Assembly (NCBI RefSeq): GCF_040199715.1
Contig: NZ_JBEFNA010000016.1
Span: 1 to 39,862, forward strand
Origin: Fusobacterium sp. SYSU M8D902
GTDB lineage: Bacteria > Fusobacteriota > Fusobacteriia > Fusobacteriales > Fusobacteriaceae
Reading direction: 5' to 3'
Length of the DNA stretch: 39,862 nt
The notes under the pieces are model-generated. The model did not search any database and was not told the DNA's origin. It saw only the letters and a program-made list of their open reading frames with translations. This document shows positions 16,319 to 23,298 of this stretch, piece after piece (the stretch's first letter is position 1; every line of letters starts with the position of its first letter). Both the position numbers and the translations under genes were made by a program.

Positions 16319-17650
16319 ATGGGTAAGATACAAGTGAAATCATTAATGTCATTGACAATTCCTATCTTTTTTGAATTACTACTAGTAACAATAGTCGGAA
16401 ATGTTGATACAATAATGTTAGGACACTATAGTGACAAAGCAGTAGGAGCAGTAGGTGGAATAAGTCAGGTTTTAAATATTCAAAATGTAATTTTCGGGTT
16501 TGTGAATTTAGCAACAGCTATTTTATGTGCTCAATTTATAGGGGCAAAAAATAAGAGAAGAGTACATGAAGTAATAACTGTTTCTTTAGTTGTAAATTTA
16601 ATTTTAGGATTATTTATGGGAATTTTATACTTTACATTTTGGAATACAATACTTGAGAAGATAAAACTTCCACTTGAGTTGATAGAGGTTGGAAAGAACT
16701 ATTTTAAATTAGTTGGAGGGTTATGTATCTTTCAAGGGATAACTCTAACTTGTGGTGCTATTATGAAGAGTCATGGAAAACCAAAACAGATGCTATATGT
16801 AAATATGGGAGTAAATTTATTAAATATCTTAGGAAATGGTATGTTTATTTTTGGTTGGTTTGGAGTACCTATATTGGGGCCAACTGGTGTGGGAATATCA
16901 ACAGTAGTTTCACGTGCAATAGGTTGTGTAGTTGGTTTTTTAGTAATGAGCCACAACTGTAATTTTAAATTTAGAAAGAAATTTCTAAAACCCTTTCCCT
17001 TCCATGTTATAAAAAATATTCTATCTATAGGGATACCAACTGCAGGAGAGAATTTGGCTTGGAATATAGGACAGTTGATGATAATGTCAATGATAAATAC
17101 CATGGGAACTACTATGATAGCTTCTAGAACTTATTTGATGTTGATTGCTAACTTTGTGATGACATTTTCAATAGCCTTAGGACATGGGACAGCTATACAG
17201 GTAGGGCAATTAGTAGGGGCAAAAGAGAGTGAAGAGGCTTATGGTAAATGCTTAAAAAGTTTAAAACTATCTATTGTATTGGCTTTTTCAGTAACTGTTT
17301 TAGCTTGGCTATTTAAAAATCAGATAATGGGAGTTTTTACAAAAGATAGAGCTATTTTAGAAGCTTCTTTAAAAATATTTCCATTGATGATAGTGTTAGA
17401 AGTAGGAAGAGTATTTAATATAGTGATAATAAACTCTCTACATGCAGCTGGAGATATAAAATTTCCTATGTTTATGGGAATAATCTTTATTTTTATTGTG
17501 GCAGTTCCTTTTTCATATATATTTGGTGTAAAACTAGGTTGGGGATTGGTTGGAATATGGATAGCTAATGCAGCTGATGAATGGTTTAGAGGGATAGCTA
17601 TGTTGATAAGATGGAGAAATAAAAAGTGGATAACTAAAAGTTTTGTCTAA
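16319..17650 (+). CDS. MATE family efflux transporter
   Basis: A 443-residue inner-membrane protein with about twelve hydrophobic segments arranged in two similar halves, as in the MatE/NorM family of cation-coupled multidrug exporters. Family-typical segments are LTIPIFFELLLVTIVGNVDTIMLGHYSD near the N-terminus, GLCIFQGITLTCGAIMKSHGKP, and in the second half SIGIPTAGENLAWNIGQLM, ALGHGTAIQVGQLVGA and SLHAAGDIKFPM. TTGGAGGAAG precedes the ATG. The substrate is unknown, and its family assignment does not define resistance. It is followed 41 bp later by a small secreted protein gene with no clear terminator between, so they may share a transcript. Confidence 0.9.
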   Translation: MGKIQVKSLMSLTIPIFFELLLVTIVGNVDTIMLGHYSDKAVGAVGGISQVLNIQNVIFGFVNLATAILCAQFIGAKNKRRVHEVITVSLVVNLILGLFMGILYFTFWNTILEKIKLPLELIEVGKNYFKLVGGLCIFQGITLTCGAIMKSHGKPKQMLYVNMGVNLLNILGNGMFIFGWFGVPILGPTGVGISTVVSRAIGCVVGFLVMSHNCNFKFRKKFLKPFPFHVIKNILSIGIPTAGENLAWNIGQLMIMSMINTMGTTMIASRTYLMLIANFVMTFSIALGHGTAIQVGQLVGAKESEEAYGKCLKSLKLSIVLAFSVTVLAWLFKNQIMGVFTKDRAILEASLKIFPLMIVLEVGRVFNIVIINSLHAAGDIKFPMFMGIIFIFIVAVPFSYIFGVKLGWGLVGIWIANAADEWFRGIAMLIRWRNKKWITKSFV

Positions 17651-17691
17651 AATATTTTGGAGGAAGAGGATAAAACTAGGAGGTATTAACT

Positions 17692-18063
17692 GTGAAAAAA
17701 ATTTTAATTGGCTTATTTTTAATTATTTCAGCTTTGGGAGTAGCAGATGATAAGTATGATTATGTAGAGGATAAACTAGAACTAAAATACGGTATTTTAA
17801 GTGACTTCCAGCAAAATAAACTAAAACTCGATGATATAGATGTCGGAATATTTAGAGATAAAATATATGTAAAATTAGAAGTTGAATCACTAATAGGTGA
17901 TGGTGGATGGAAAGAGTTTAATAAAAAAGAGTATGATAGACTAGCTACAGAGATAGCAGATAATACAAGAGAGATGCTGGGTGTAGGAGATCCTGTTGAA
18001 GTAACACTGGTTTTAAATAGAGAGATAGGAGAAAAAGAGGTACTATCAACTGGAATATACTAA
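17692..18063 (+). CDS. Small secreted protein of unknown function
   Basis: This 123-residue protein starts at GTG, chosen because a full AGGAGG lies 8 bases upstream. The first 18 residues (KKILIGLFLIISALGVADD) form a cleavable signal peptide, so it is likely periplasmic. The mature part of about 105 residues is mixed charged and aliphatic with no Cys, e.g. DVGIFRDKIYVKLEVESLIG and VEVTLVLNREIG, suggesting a small alpha/beta domain. I recognise no family. It follows a MATE exporter at 41 bp and ends at a clear terminator. The neighbour gives no firm functional hint. Confidence 0.6.
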   Translation: MKKILIGLFLIISALGVADDKYDYVEDKLELKYGILSDFQQNKLKLDDIDVGIFRDKIYVKLEVESLIGDGGWKEFNKKEYDRLATEIADNTREMLGVGDPVEVTLVLNREIGEKEVLSTGIY

Positions 18064-18086
18064 TTATAAGTGAATAATTACAAATT

Positions 18087-18127
18087 AAAGAAGTTGACTA
18101 ACTTTATAGGTTAATCAACTTCTTTTT
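18087..18127. terminator. Shared terminator between the small secreted protein gene and flavodoxin gene
   Basis: An 11-bp perfect stem (AAAGAAGTTGA / TCAACTTCTTT, 17-nt loop) with a T run on the plus side and T-rich sequence on the minus side, between convergent genes. Confidence 0.8.
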
Positions 18128-18150
18128 ATAAATGTATTTTATTAAAATTA

Positions 18151-18654
18151 TTAGTTAAATGATGGTAAAATCTCTTCTATCCAACTTTTAATCTTATCAG
18201 GAGTGTGATCTCCTTGGTTACCCTCATCAATTGCTAATCCTACAAATTGGTCACCAATTACAGCTTCAGACTCTTCATAGTGGTATCCCTCAGTAGATGT
18301 GAATCCAACCACTTTTCCACCATTATTAGTAACAACATCATAAAGTACTTTAATACTTCCTACAAATGACTCACCAAAAGCATATTGGTTTCCTAGACCA
18401 ATAAGTCCAACTACTTTTCCAGAGAAATCTACTTTTGAAAATTCATCAAAAACATTTTCCCAATCAGCTTGTAATTCTCCAACTCCATAAGTAGGTGTAA
18501 TTAAGATAAGATTCTCATAATCACCAATTGATGTTATTCCGTCTGCCACATTGATAACATCATACTCCATTTTTTTTAGATAAAATTCAACTTCATCAAC
18601 AATCCCTAAAGTTGTTCCAGATGTTGAACCATAAAACACTCCTATTTTTTTCAC
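18151..18654 (-). CDS. Flavodoxin
   Basis: Flavodoxins are small FMN-binding electron carriers that replace ferredoxin under iron limitation and serve radical SAM and other reductive enzymes. The 167-residue protein begins KKIGVFYGSTSGTT, whose GSTSGTT (9-15) is the FMN phosphate-binding loop. It continues with ILITPTYGVGELQADWENVFDEF and VGLIGLGNQYAFGESFVGSIKVLYD, which match long-chain flavodoxins such as FldA. An AGGAGG site precedes the start. It is 11 bp downstream of tcdA on the same strand, so the two form an operon. Specific redox partners cannot be deduced. Confidence 0.93.
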   Translation of the reverse strand: MKKIGVFYGSTSGTTLGIVDEVEFYLKKMEYDVINVADGITSIGDYENLILITPTYGVGELQADWENVFDEFSKVDFSGKVVGLIGLGNQYAFGESFVGSIKVLYDVVTNNGGKVVGFTSTEGYHYEESEAVIGDQFVGLAIDEGNQGDHTPDKIKSWIEEILPSFN

Positions 18655-18665
18655 TTCTATTCCTC

Positions 18666-19370
18666 CTATAAATTACAAATATCTTTAATAACTTCACTAG
18701 CAAGTATTAATCCAGCTGTTGATGGTACAAAAGATATACTTCCTACATTTACCTTTTTCTCTCTGCTTCCACTTAAATTTTCAGGCTTTTTAGGTTCCTC
18801 TTTTGAGTAAACTACCTTTAATTTCTTTATTCCTCTATTTTTTAGTTCTTTTCTAATAACTCTAGCTAGAGGACAAACAGATGTTTTATTGATATCAGCC
18901 ACCTCTAACATTGTAGGATTAAGTTTATTTCCTGTTCCCATAGATGAGATAATAGGAATCTCTTTTTCCTTAGCAATGGATATTAGGTCTAGTTTAGAAC
19001 TGACTAGATCAATAGCATCAACTATATATGAATAAGTTTTATCTTTAAAAAATATATCTATATTATCTTTGGAAAATTTAATAGGATATTCGTGTATAAT
19101 CAATTGGGGATTTATATCCAACAATCTTTTTTTCATAACTGTTGTTTTTAATAATCCAACTGTACTTTGAAGAGCAATTATCTGTCTATTGATATTTGTA
19201 ATATCAATATCATCAAAATCAACTATTGATATTTCACCAATTCCTGCTCTTACTAGAGCTTCTGTAGCAAAACCACCTACACCACCAATCCCGAAAACTA
19301 TAATATGCGAATTTTTTAATCTATTCAGGTTTTCACTTCCTATTAAAAGTTCTGTCCTTTGAAATATCAT
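18666..19370 (-). CDS. tcdA: tRNA threonylcarbamoyladenosine dehydratase (TcdA/CsdL-like)
   Basis: TcdA is an E1-like (ThiF/HesA fold) enzyme that uses ATP to cyclise t6A37 to ct6A in ANN-decoding tRNAs. The 234-residue length fits. The N-terminus FQRTELLIGSENLNRLKNS is typical, followed by the nucleotide-binding loop GIGGVGG (27-33), the E1 motif VDFDDIDITNINRQ and VDAIDLVSSKLDLI. TSVCPLARVIRKELKNRGI carries the family Cys, and SISFVPSTAGLILASEVI closes the domain. No C-terminal metal-binding Cys pairs of the ThiF/MoeB group are seen, which supports TcdA. It is the first gene of a two-gene unit with flavodoxin. Confidence 0.9.
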   Translation of the reverse strand: MIFQRTELLIGSENLNRLKNSHIIVFGIGGVGGFATEALVRAGIGEISIVDFDDIDITNINRQIIALQSTVGLLKTTVMKKRLLDINPQLIIHEYPIKFSKDNIDIFFKDKTYSYIVDAIDLVSSKLDLISIAKEKEIPIISSMGTGNKLNPTMLEVADINKTSVCPLARVIRKELKNRGIKKLKVVYSKEEPKKPENLSGSREKKVNVGSISFVPSTAGLILASEVIKDICNL

Positions 19371-19389
19371 AAATTACATCAACCTCTTA

Positions 19390-19414
19390 ATTATTTACTA
19401 GATAAGTAAATAAT
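19390..19414. repeat. Inverted repeat upstream of tcdA and rplU
   Basis: Perfect 10-bp arms ATTATTTACT and AGTAAATAAT around a 5-nt centre (AGATA). It sits between the divergent tcdA and rplU genes, 20 bp upstream of tcdA. On the plus strand a T8 run follows, but no plus-strand gene lies upstream, so an operator or leader hairpin for tcdA is as likely as a terminator. Confidence 0.5.
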
Positions 19415-19477
19415 ACATTTTTTTTGAGAAAAAATCAATAGTTTTTATTAAAAAAATGTAAAAAAATTTAAGAATTA

Positions 19478-19506
19478 TTGACAAAGTATAAAAAATGTGA
19501 TATAAT
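19478..19506 (+). promoter_or_regulatory. Strong promoter of rplU-prp-rpmA
   Basis: Perfect TTGACA (19478-19483), a 17-bp spacer ending TGA, and perfect TATAAT (19501-19506). The following roughly 70-nt leader is less AT-rich than its surroundings and contains a possible hairpin (AATAAGG with CCCTATT, one mismatch), so it may be an autoregulatory ribosomal-protein leader. Confidence 0.85.
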
Positions 19507-19582
19507 TTCATCTAGATTACGCATGAAATAAGGTCATCAGCAACCCTATTCAGCGATTGTTAATACTTTTGGAGGTGTTAGA

Positions 19583-19894
19583 ATGTACGCAGTTATAAAA
19601 ACTGGTGGTAAACAATACAAAGTTACAGAAGGTGACGTATTAAGAGTAGAGAAGTTAAATGCTGAAGTTAACACAACTGTAGAATTAACTGAAGTTCTTT
19701 TAGTAGCTAATGGAGAAACTGTAAAAGTTGGAACTCCTGTAGTAGAGGGAGCTAAAGTAGTTGCAGAAGTAGTAGCTCAAGGTAAAGGAGCTAAAGTAGT
19801 TAACTTCAAATACAAGCCAAAAACAGGATACCACAGAAAAAAAGGTCATAGACAACAATTTACTGAAATTAAAGTTACTTCAATAAACGCTTAA
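19583..19894 (+). CDS. rplU: 50S ribosomal protein L21
   Basis: L21 binds 23S rRNA in the large subunit. The 103 residues begin [25 protein letters not shown], the classic L21 start, and end with the basic rRNA-contact region [30 protein letters not shown] precedes the ATG. It leads the conserved bacterial cluster L21-Prp-L27 and is driven by a consensus promoter. Confidence 0.98.
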   Translation: MYAVIKTGGKQYKVTEGDVLRVEKLNAEVNTTVELTEVLLVANGETVKVGTPVVEGAKVVAEVVAQGKGAKVVNFKYKPKTGYHRKKGHRQQFTEIKVTSINA

Positions 19895-19913
19895 TTGTCT
19901 AGAATAATTGTCA

Positions 19914-20249
19914 ATGACAAAAATAGAAATTTATAGAAAAAAAGGTAGAATTGTAGGATACAAGGCTACTGGACATTCAGGCTATGCTGAATATGGAGAA
20001 GATATAGTTTGTGCAGCACTTTCTATGGCATTACAACTACCATTAGGTGGAATGCAAGATGTGTTGGATATTTATCCAAAATTTGAGATTGATTCTGATG
20101 GATACCTTAGTGTAGATATTAGAGAGGTTGATAAAAAGGGTAAAGATAGTGAACTAAATACTCTTTTAGAAAGCATGGTTATAATGATAAGAAGTTTATC
20201 AAAAGATTATCCTAAAAATATAAAGCTTGTTGAGAAGGAGGAAAAATAG
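19914..20249 (+). CDS. prp: Ribosomal-processing cysteine protease Prp
   Basis: Prp (YsxB) removes the N-terminal extension of L27, an essential step in Firmicutes and related bacteria whose L27 carries this extension. The catalytic His21 and Cys33 lie in GHSGYAEYGEDIVCAALS, the family motif. The rest is a 111-residue small alpha/beta domain. I place the start at ATG 19914. A TTG two codons earlier (19908) is in frame but no better supported, and neither has an obvious Shine-Dalgarno, so translation may be coupled to rplU ending 19 bp upstream. It lies directly against rpmA, whose product has the expected cleavage site. Confidence 0.9.
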   Translation: MTKIEIYRKKGRIVGYKATGHSGYAEYGEDIVCAALSMALQLPLGGMQDVLDIYPKFEIDSDGYLSVDIREVDKKGKDSELNTLLESMVIMIRSLSKDYPKNIKLVEKEEK

Positions 20250-20534
20250 ATGCAATTTACTTTAAATATACAATTATTTGCACACAAAAAAGGACAAGGT
20301 TCTGTTAAAAACGGAAGAGATTCAAATCCTAAATATCTTGGAGTAAAAAAATATGATGGAGAAGTTGTAAAAGCTGGAAACATCATAGTTAGACAAAGAG
20401 GAACAGCTTTCCACCCAGGAAACAACATGGGAATGGGAAAAGACCATACTCTATTTGCTCTAATAGATGGATATGTAAAATTCGAAAGATTAGGAAAAGA
20501 CAAGAAGCAAGTATCAGTATACGCTTCAAAATAG
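20250..20534 (+). CDS. rpmA: 50S ribosomal protein L27 with cleavable N-terminal extension
   Basis: L27 reaches the peptidyl-transferase centre with its N-terminal tail. Here the protein begins [22 protein letters not shown]. The [10 protein letters not shown] segment matches the Prp-cleaved extension known from Firmicutes and Fusobacteria, and removal would be expected near Phe10-Ala11, exposing AHKKG. The body shows [34 protein letters not shown] and [18 protein letters not shown]. The 94-residue length is normal. GAAGGAGG precedes the ATG, and the gene begins immediately after the prp stop codon. A strong terminator follows. Confidence 0.98.
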   Translation: MQFTLNIQLFAHKKGQGSVKNGRDSNPKYLGVKKYDGEVVKAGNIIVRQRGTAFHPGNNMGMGKDHTLFALIDGYVKFERLGKDKKQVSVYASK

Positions 20535-20556
20535 TTGAGTTAATCAGAGAGTGTAG

Positions 20557-20582
20557 AAGCCCCAAATTTTGGGGCTTTTTTT
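20557..20582 (+). terminator. Terminator of rplU-prp-rpmA
   Basis: AAGCCCCAAA pairs with TTTGGGGCTT and is followed by seven T; a strong GC-rich stem 22 bp after the rpmA stop codon. Confidence 0.9.
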
Positions 20583-20669
20583 CTATTCAGCATCAAAAAA
20601 TATGTTTGAAAAGATTAAAAAAGGAAGAAGTATCAACGATAAAATAAAATAGTGGTTTTTTTTATAGTA

Positions 20670-20678
20670 TGATATAAT
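20670..20678 (+). promoter_or_regulatory. Extended -10 promoter of the AAA-like/PD-(D/E)XK gene
   Basis: TGATATAAT, with no convincing -35, 38 bp upstream of the gene start. A GGAAAGGAG stretch serves as ribosome binding site. Confidence 0.45.
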
Positions 20679-20716
20679 AAATATTATATATTTAAGGAAA
20701 GGAGAGTAATATAGCT

Positions 20717-22345
20717 ATGAAAAAAGTACCTATTGCAATAGAGGATTTTAAAGAAATTATAGAACAAGATTATTACTATGTTGATAAGACAAAGTTTATA
20801 GAAGATATATTAAATGATGGAGCAAAGGTAAAATTATTTTGTCGTCCTAGAAGGTTTGGAAAGACTCTTAATATGTCTACACTTAAATACTTCTTTGATA
20901 TAAAAAATAAAGATGAGAACAGAAAGCTATTCAATAGTTTATATATAGGAAACTCTCCATTGATAGATGAACAAGGGAAATATCCAGTTATATTGCTCAC
21001 ATTAAAAGAAATAAAAGGTAATACTCTTAACCTTGCATATACTCAAATAAAAACCTTAATTTCTGATTTATTTGATGAACATAAATATTTAAGAAAAAAC
21101 TTAAATGAGAGAGATATTGAGATATTTGATAATATTTGGAAAAGAAAAGAAGAAGATTATAGTAATTCTTTAAAGTTTTTAATAAAATGTCTAAGTGAAT
21201 ATTATAATCAAAAAGTAATCGTATTGATAGATGAGTATGATACACCACTTCTAACTGCTTATGAGTTTGGGTATTATAACGATATACTTCAATTTTTTAA
21301 AATCTTTTATGGAGGAGCTTTAAAATCTAATATAAACTTACAAATGGGAGTTCTTACTGGAATAATAAGGGTAGCTCAAGCAGGTGTATTTTCTGATTTA
21401 AACAACTTTACAAACTATACAATATTAAATAATGAATATAGTGATAGTTTTGGATTGGTAGAAGATGAAGTAAAAGTTATGCTTAATTATTATAAGATAG
21501 GCTATGAAATGCTAGAAGTGAAGAAATGGTATGATGGATATAGTTTTGGTAAAGATGATATATACAATCCTTGGAGTATATTAAACTTTGTACAGTTTAA
21601 AGTGTTAAAATCATATTGGATAAATACAAGCTCTAACTTTATGATAAGAGAGCTTTTAGAACATACTGGAGAAGAGGGATTGAAAACTCTTGAAAAGATT
21701 TTTAATCAAGAAGAGATAGCAGTAAGAATAACTGAAAATGTAAGATTTGGAAATAATCTATCAGCAAGTGAAGTATGGGAGCTTATGCTATACTCTGGTT
21801 ATCTAACTATAAATGGTAAATTAGATGATGGAAGATATTTAGTAAGAATACCAAATATGGAGATTATGAACTTCTTCAAGGATGAATTTTTAACTATTGT
21901 ATTTGGAAATTATGATAAAGTAGATAGATTAAGAGATGCTTTAAGAGATAAAAATATAGAACAGTTGAATAAATCAATAGAGGAATTAGTTTTATATACA
22001 ATGAGTTCACATGATATAACAAAATATTATGAGAATCCATATCATATGTTACTACTTGGATTTTTCTATGCTTTAGATGGTTACTATCTTCCTAAATCAA
22101 ATATGGAAGCAGGATATGGTAGAGCAGATATAATACTATTTCCAAAAGATAAGACAAGAGCAGGATATGTCTTGGAGTTAAAAAGAGCTTATACTAAAAA
22201 TCCAGAGAAAGAAGTAGAAAAAGCTTTGCAACAGATAGATGAGAATAAATACTATGTAGAATTAGAAAGATATGGAGCAAAAGAGATAATTAAATTAGGT
22301 TATGTCTTTGATGGTAAGAAGGTAATAAGTAGTTATATTGAATAA
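20717..22345 (+). CDS. AAA-ATPase-like / PD-(D/E)XK nuclease-like protein (PF09820/DUF1703 type)
   Basis: A 542-residue cytosolic protein of a family often present in many paralogues in Fusobacteria, Bacteroidetes and Clostridia. The N-terminal AAA-ATPase_like domain starts with MKKVPIAIEDFKEIIEQDYY and YVDKTKFIEDIL. It has a P-loop variant CRPRRFGKT (42-50) and a Walker-B-like VLIDEYDTPL (Asp172, Glu173). The C-terminal domain carries PD-(D/E)XK residues Asp471 in GRADIILF and Glu487-x-Lys489 in VLELKRAY. Its biological role is not established; defence, DNA processing or selfish-element links have been suggested only by inference. It stands alone between the ribosomal protein operon and the glycogen operon, with its own promoter and terminator, and no mobile-element genes lie beside it. 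Confidence 0.85.
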   Translation: MKKVPIAIEDFKEIIEQDYYYVDKTKFIEDILNDGAKVKLFCRPRRFGKTLNMSTLKYFFDIKNKDENRKLFNSLYIGNSPLIDEQGKYPVILLTLKEIKGNTLNLAYTQIKTLISDLFDEHKYLRKNLNERDIEIFDNIWKRKEEDYSNSLKFLIKCLSEYYNQKVIVLIDEYDTPLLTAYEFGYYNDILQFFKIFYGGALKSNINLQMGVLTGIIRVAQAGVFSDLNNFTNYTILNNEYSDSFGLVEDEVKVMLNYYKIGYEMLEVKKWYDGYSFGKDDIYNPWSILNFVQFKVLKSYWINTSSNFMIRELLEHTGEEGLKTLEKIFNQEEIAVRITENVRFGNNLSASEVWELMLYSGYLTINGKLDDGRYLVRIPNMEIMNFFKDEFLTIVFGNYDKVDRLRDALRDKNIEQLNKSIEELVLYTMSSHDITKYYENPYHMLLLGFFYALDGYYLPKSNMEAGYGRADIILFPKDKTRAGYVLELKRAYTKNPEKEVEKALQQIDENKYYVELERYGAKEIIKLGYVFDGKKVISSYIE

Positions 22346-22378
22346 TGGATAAAATGGTGGAGAGTAAAATCTTCACTT

Positions 22379-22410
22379 TTTTATCTTATAAAAAGATAAA
22401 ATGTTTTATT
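22379..22410 (+). terminator. Probable terminator after the AAA-like gene
   Basis: TTTTATCTT and AAGATAAAA form a 9-bp AT-rich stem with a 5-nt loop, followed by tgttttatt. Weak but suitably placed. Confidence 0.5.
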
Positions 22411-22425
22411 AAATAATTTAAAGTA

Positions 22426-22454
22426 TTGAAATGAGACGATAAAAGTTGTATAAT
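22426..22454 (+). promoter_or_regulatory. Promoter of the trmB-like-glycogen operon
   Basis: TTGAAA (22426-22431), a 17-bp spacer and TATAAT (22449-22454). The seven genes that follow have short gaps (8 to 55 bp), so this is probably the main promoter for the operon. Confidence 0.75.
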
Positions 22455-22468
22455 ACCTTTATAGGGTG

Positions 22469-22488
22469 GTGGTTTGAAATTGAACTAC
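22469..22488 (+). promoter_or_regulatory. Candidate operator of the TrmB-like regulator
   Basis: GTGGTT and AACTAC, separated by 8 bp, form an imperfect dyad (5 of 6 pairs) about 8 to 27 bp downstream of the expected transcription start. The placement suits autorepression, but one occurrence proves nothing. Confidence 0.25.
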
Positions 22489-22504
22489 TATTGTGGAGGG
22501 AAAA

Positions 22505-23290
22505 GTGGAAAAAATAATAGAAAAATTAAAAAGTATAGGATTTTCTAAGACAGAGGCACTTATTTATACAACATTGTTAACTATAGGGAGAGCAAGTGGA
22601 TATAAGTTAGCAAAGGAGTTGGAACTATCAAAATCTACAATATACCAGATGTTAGATACAATGTGTAAAAATGGGTATATACTTTTAATTCCTAATACAA
22701 GTAAGGAGTATGAAGCAAAGGATCCTGAATTACTTTTAGAAGAGATGGAAAAAAAGTATATGAGTACATTTAAAAATTTAAAGAGTGATTTAAAAAATCT
22801 CGATAAAACTGTAAAAACAGAGTATTTTTATAAATTAGATAAGAGAGAGAATATAGATAGAGCCTTGGTTGATATTATAGAGAAAAGTGAGAGCGAGATC
22901 TATATTAATACAGATTTTAACTTACAAAATTTAAGAGAAAATTTGGAAAGAGCTATAGAAAGAGGAGTTCGGATAATACTTTTTAGTTTTAATGAAATAG
23001 ATAATTTAGGTTTAGATATAGAGGTATATCATAAGGGGCAAGAAAAGGAGAGTTATAAAAATTCAAGTAGATTAATGTTGGTAGCAGACTTAAAGAGAAG
23101 CTTGATAGTAACTCGAATAGGAGAGAAATTTAGTGGTATTTGTACTGATAATGAGATCTTTATAAAGATAATATCTGAGCATATACATAGTGATATATAT
23201 ATGGCTAAACTATCTAAGATTTATGAAGAGATATTTGATGATAAGATAAAAATAGATACACTTCATGAAAGAAGAAATCTAATAAAATAG
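22505..23290 (+). CDS. TrmB family transcriptional regulator
   Basis: TrmB-type regulators sense sugars and control maltose or glucose metabolism; the best studied are archaeal. The N-terminal winged helix-turn-helix (about residues 1-65) reads FSKTEALIYTTLLTIGRASGYKLAKELELSKSTIYQMLDTM, a typical TrmB HTH. A short coiled region follows (EMEKKYMSTFKNLKSDLKNL), then a PLD-like sugar-binding TrmB_C domain (FNLQNLRENLERAIERGVRIILFS, SSRLMLVADLKRSLIV). I chose GTG 22505 because GGAGGG lies 4 bases upstream; the in-frame GTG at 22493 overlaps that site and lacks its own. It leads directly into malQ at 8 bp, so it most likely controls the glycogen operon it belongs to. The effector is unknown, maltose or glucose being plausible. 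Confidence 0.82.
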   Translation: MEKIIEKLKSIGFSKTEALIYTTLLTIGRASGYKLAKELELSKSTIYQMLDTMCKNGYILLIPNTSKEYEAKDPELLLEEMEKKYMSTFKNLKSDLKNLDKTVKTEYFYKLDKRENIDRALVDIIEKSESEIYINTDFNLQNLRENLERAIERGVRIILFSFNEIDNLGLDIEVYHKGQEKESYKNSSRLMLVADLKRSLIVTRIGEKFSGICTDNEIFIKIISEHIHSDIYMAKLSKIYEEIFDDKIKIDTLHERRNLIK

Positions 23291-23298
23291 GAGGAGCA

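Noticed and set aside
20599-20649. 16-codon ORF (MFEKIKKGRSINDKIK) between rpmA and the AAA-like gene
   Set aside because: No ribosome binding site or promoter placed for it, low-complexity coding of AT-rich DNA; treated as chance.
22493-22504. Upstream GTG start for the TrmB-like gene
   Set aside because: It would place the GGAGGG ribosome binding site inside the coding region; GTG 22505 uses that site.
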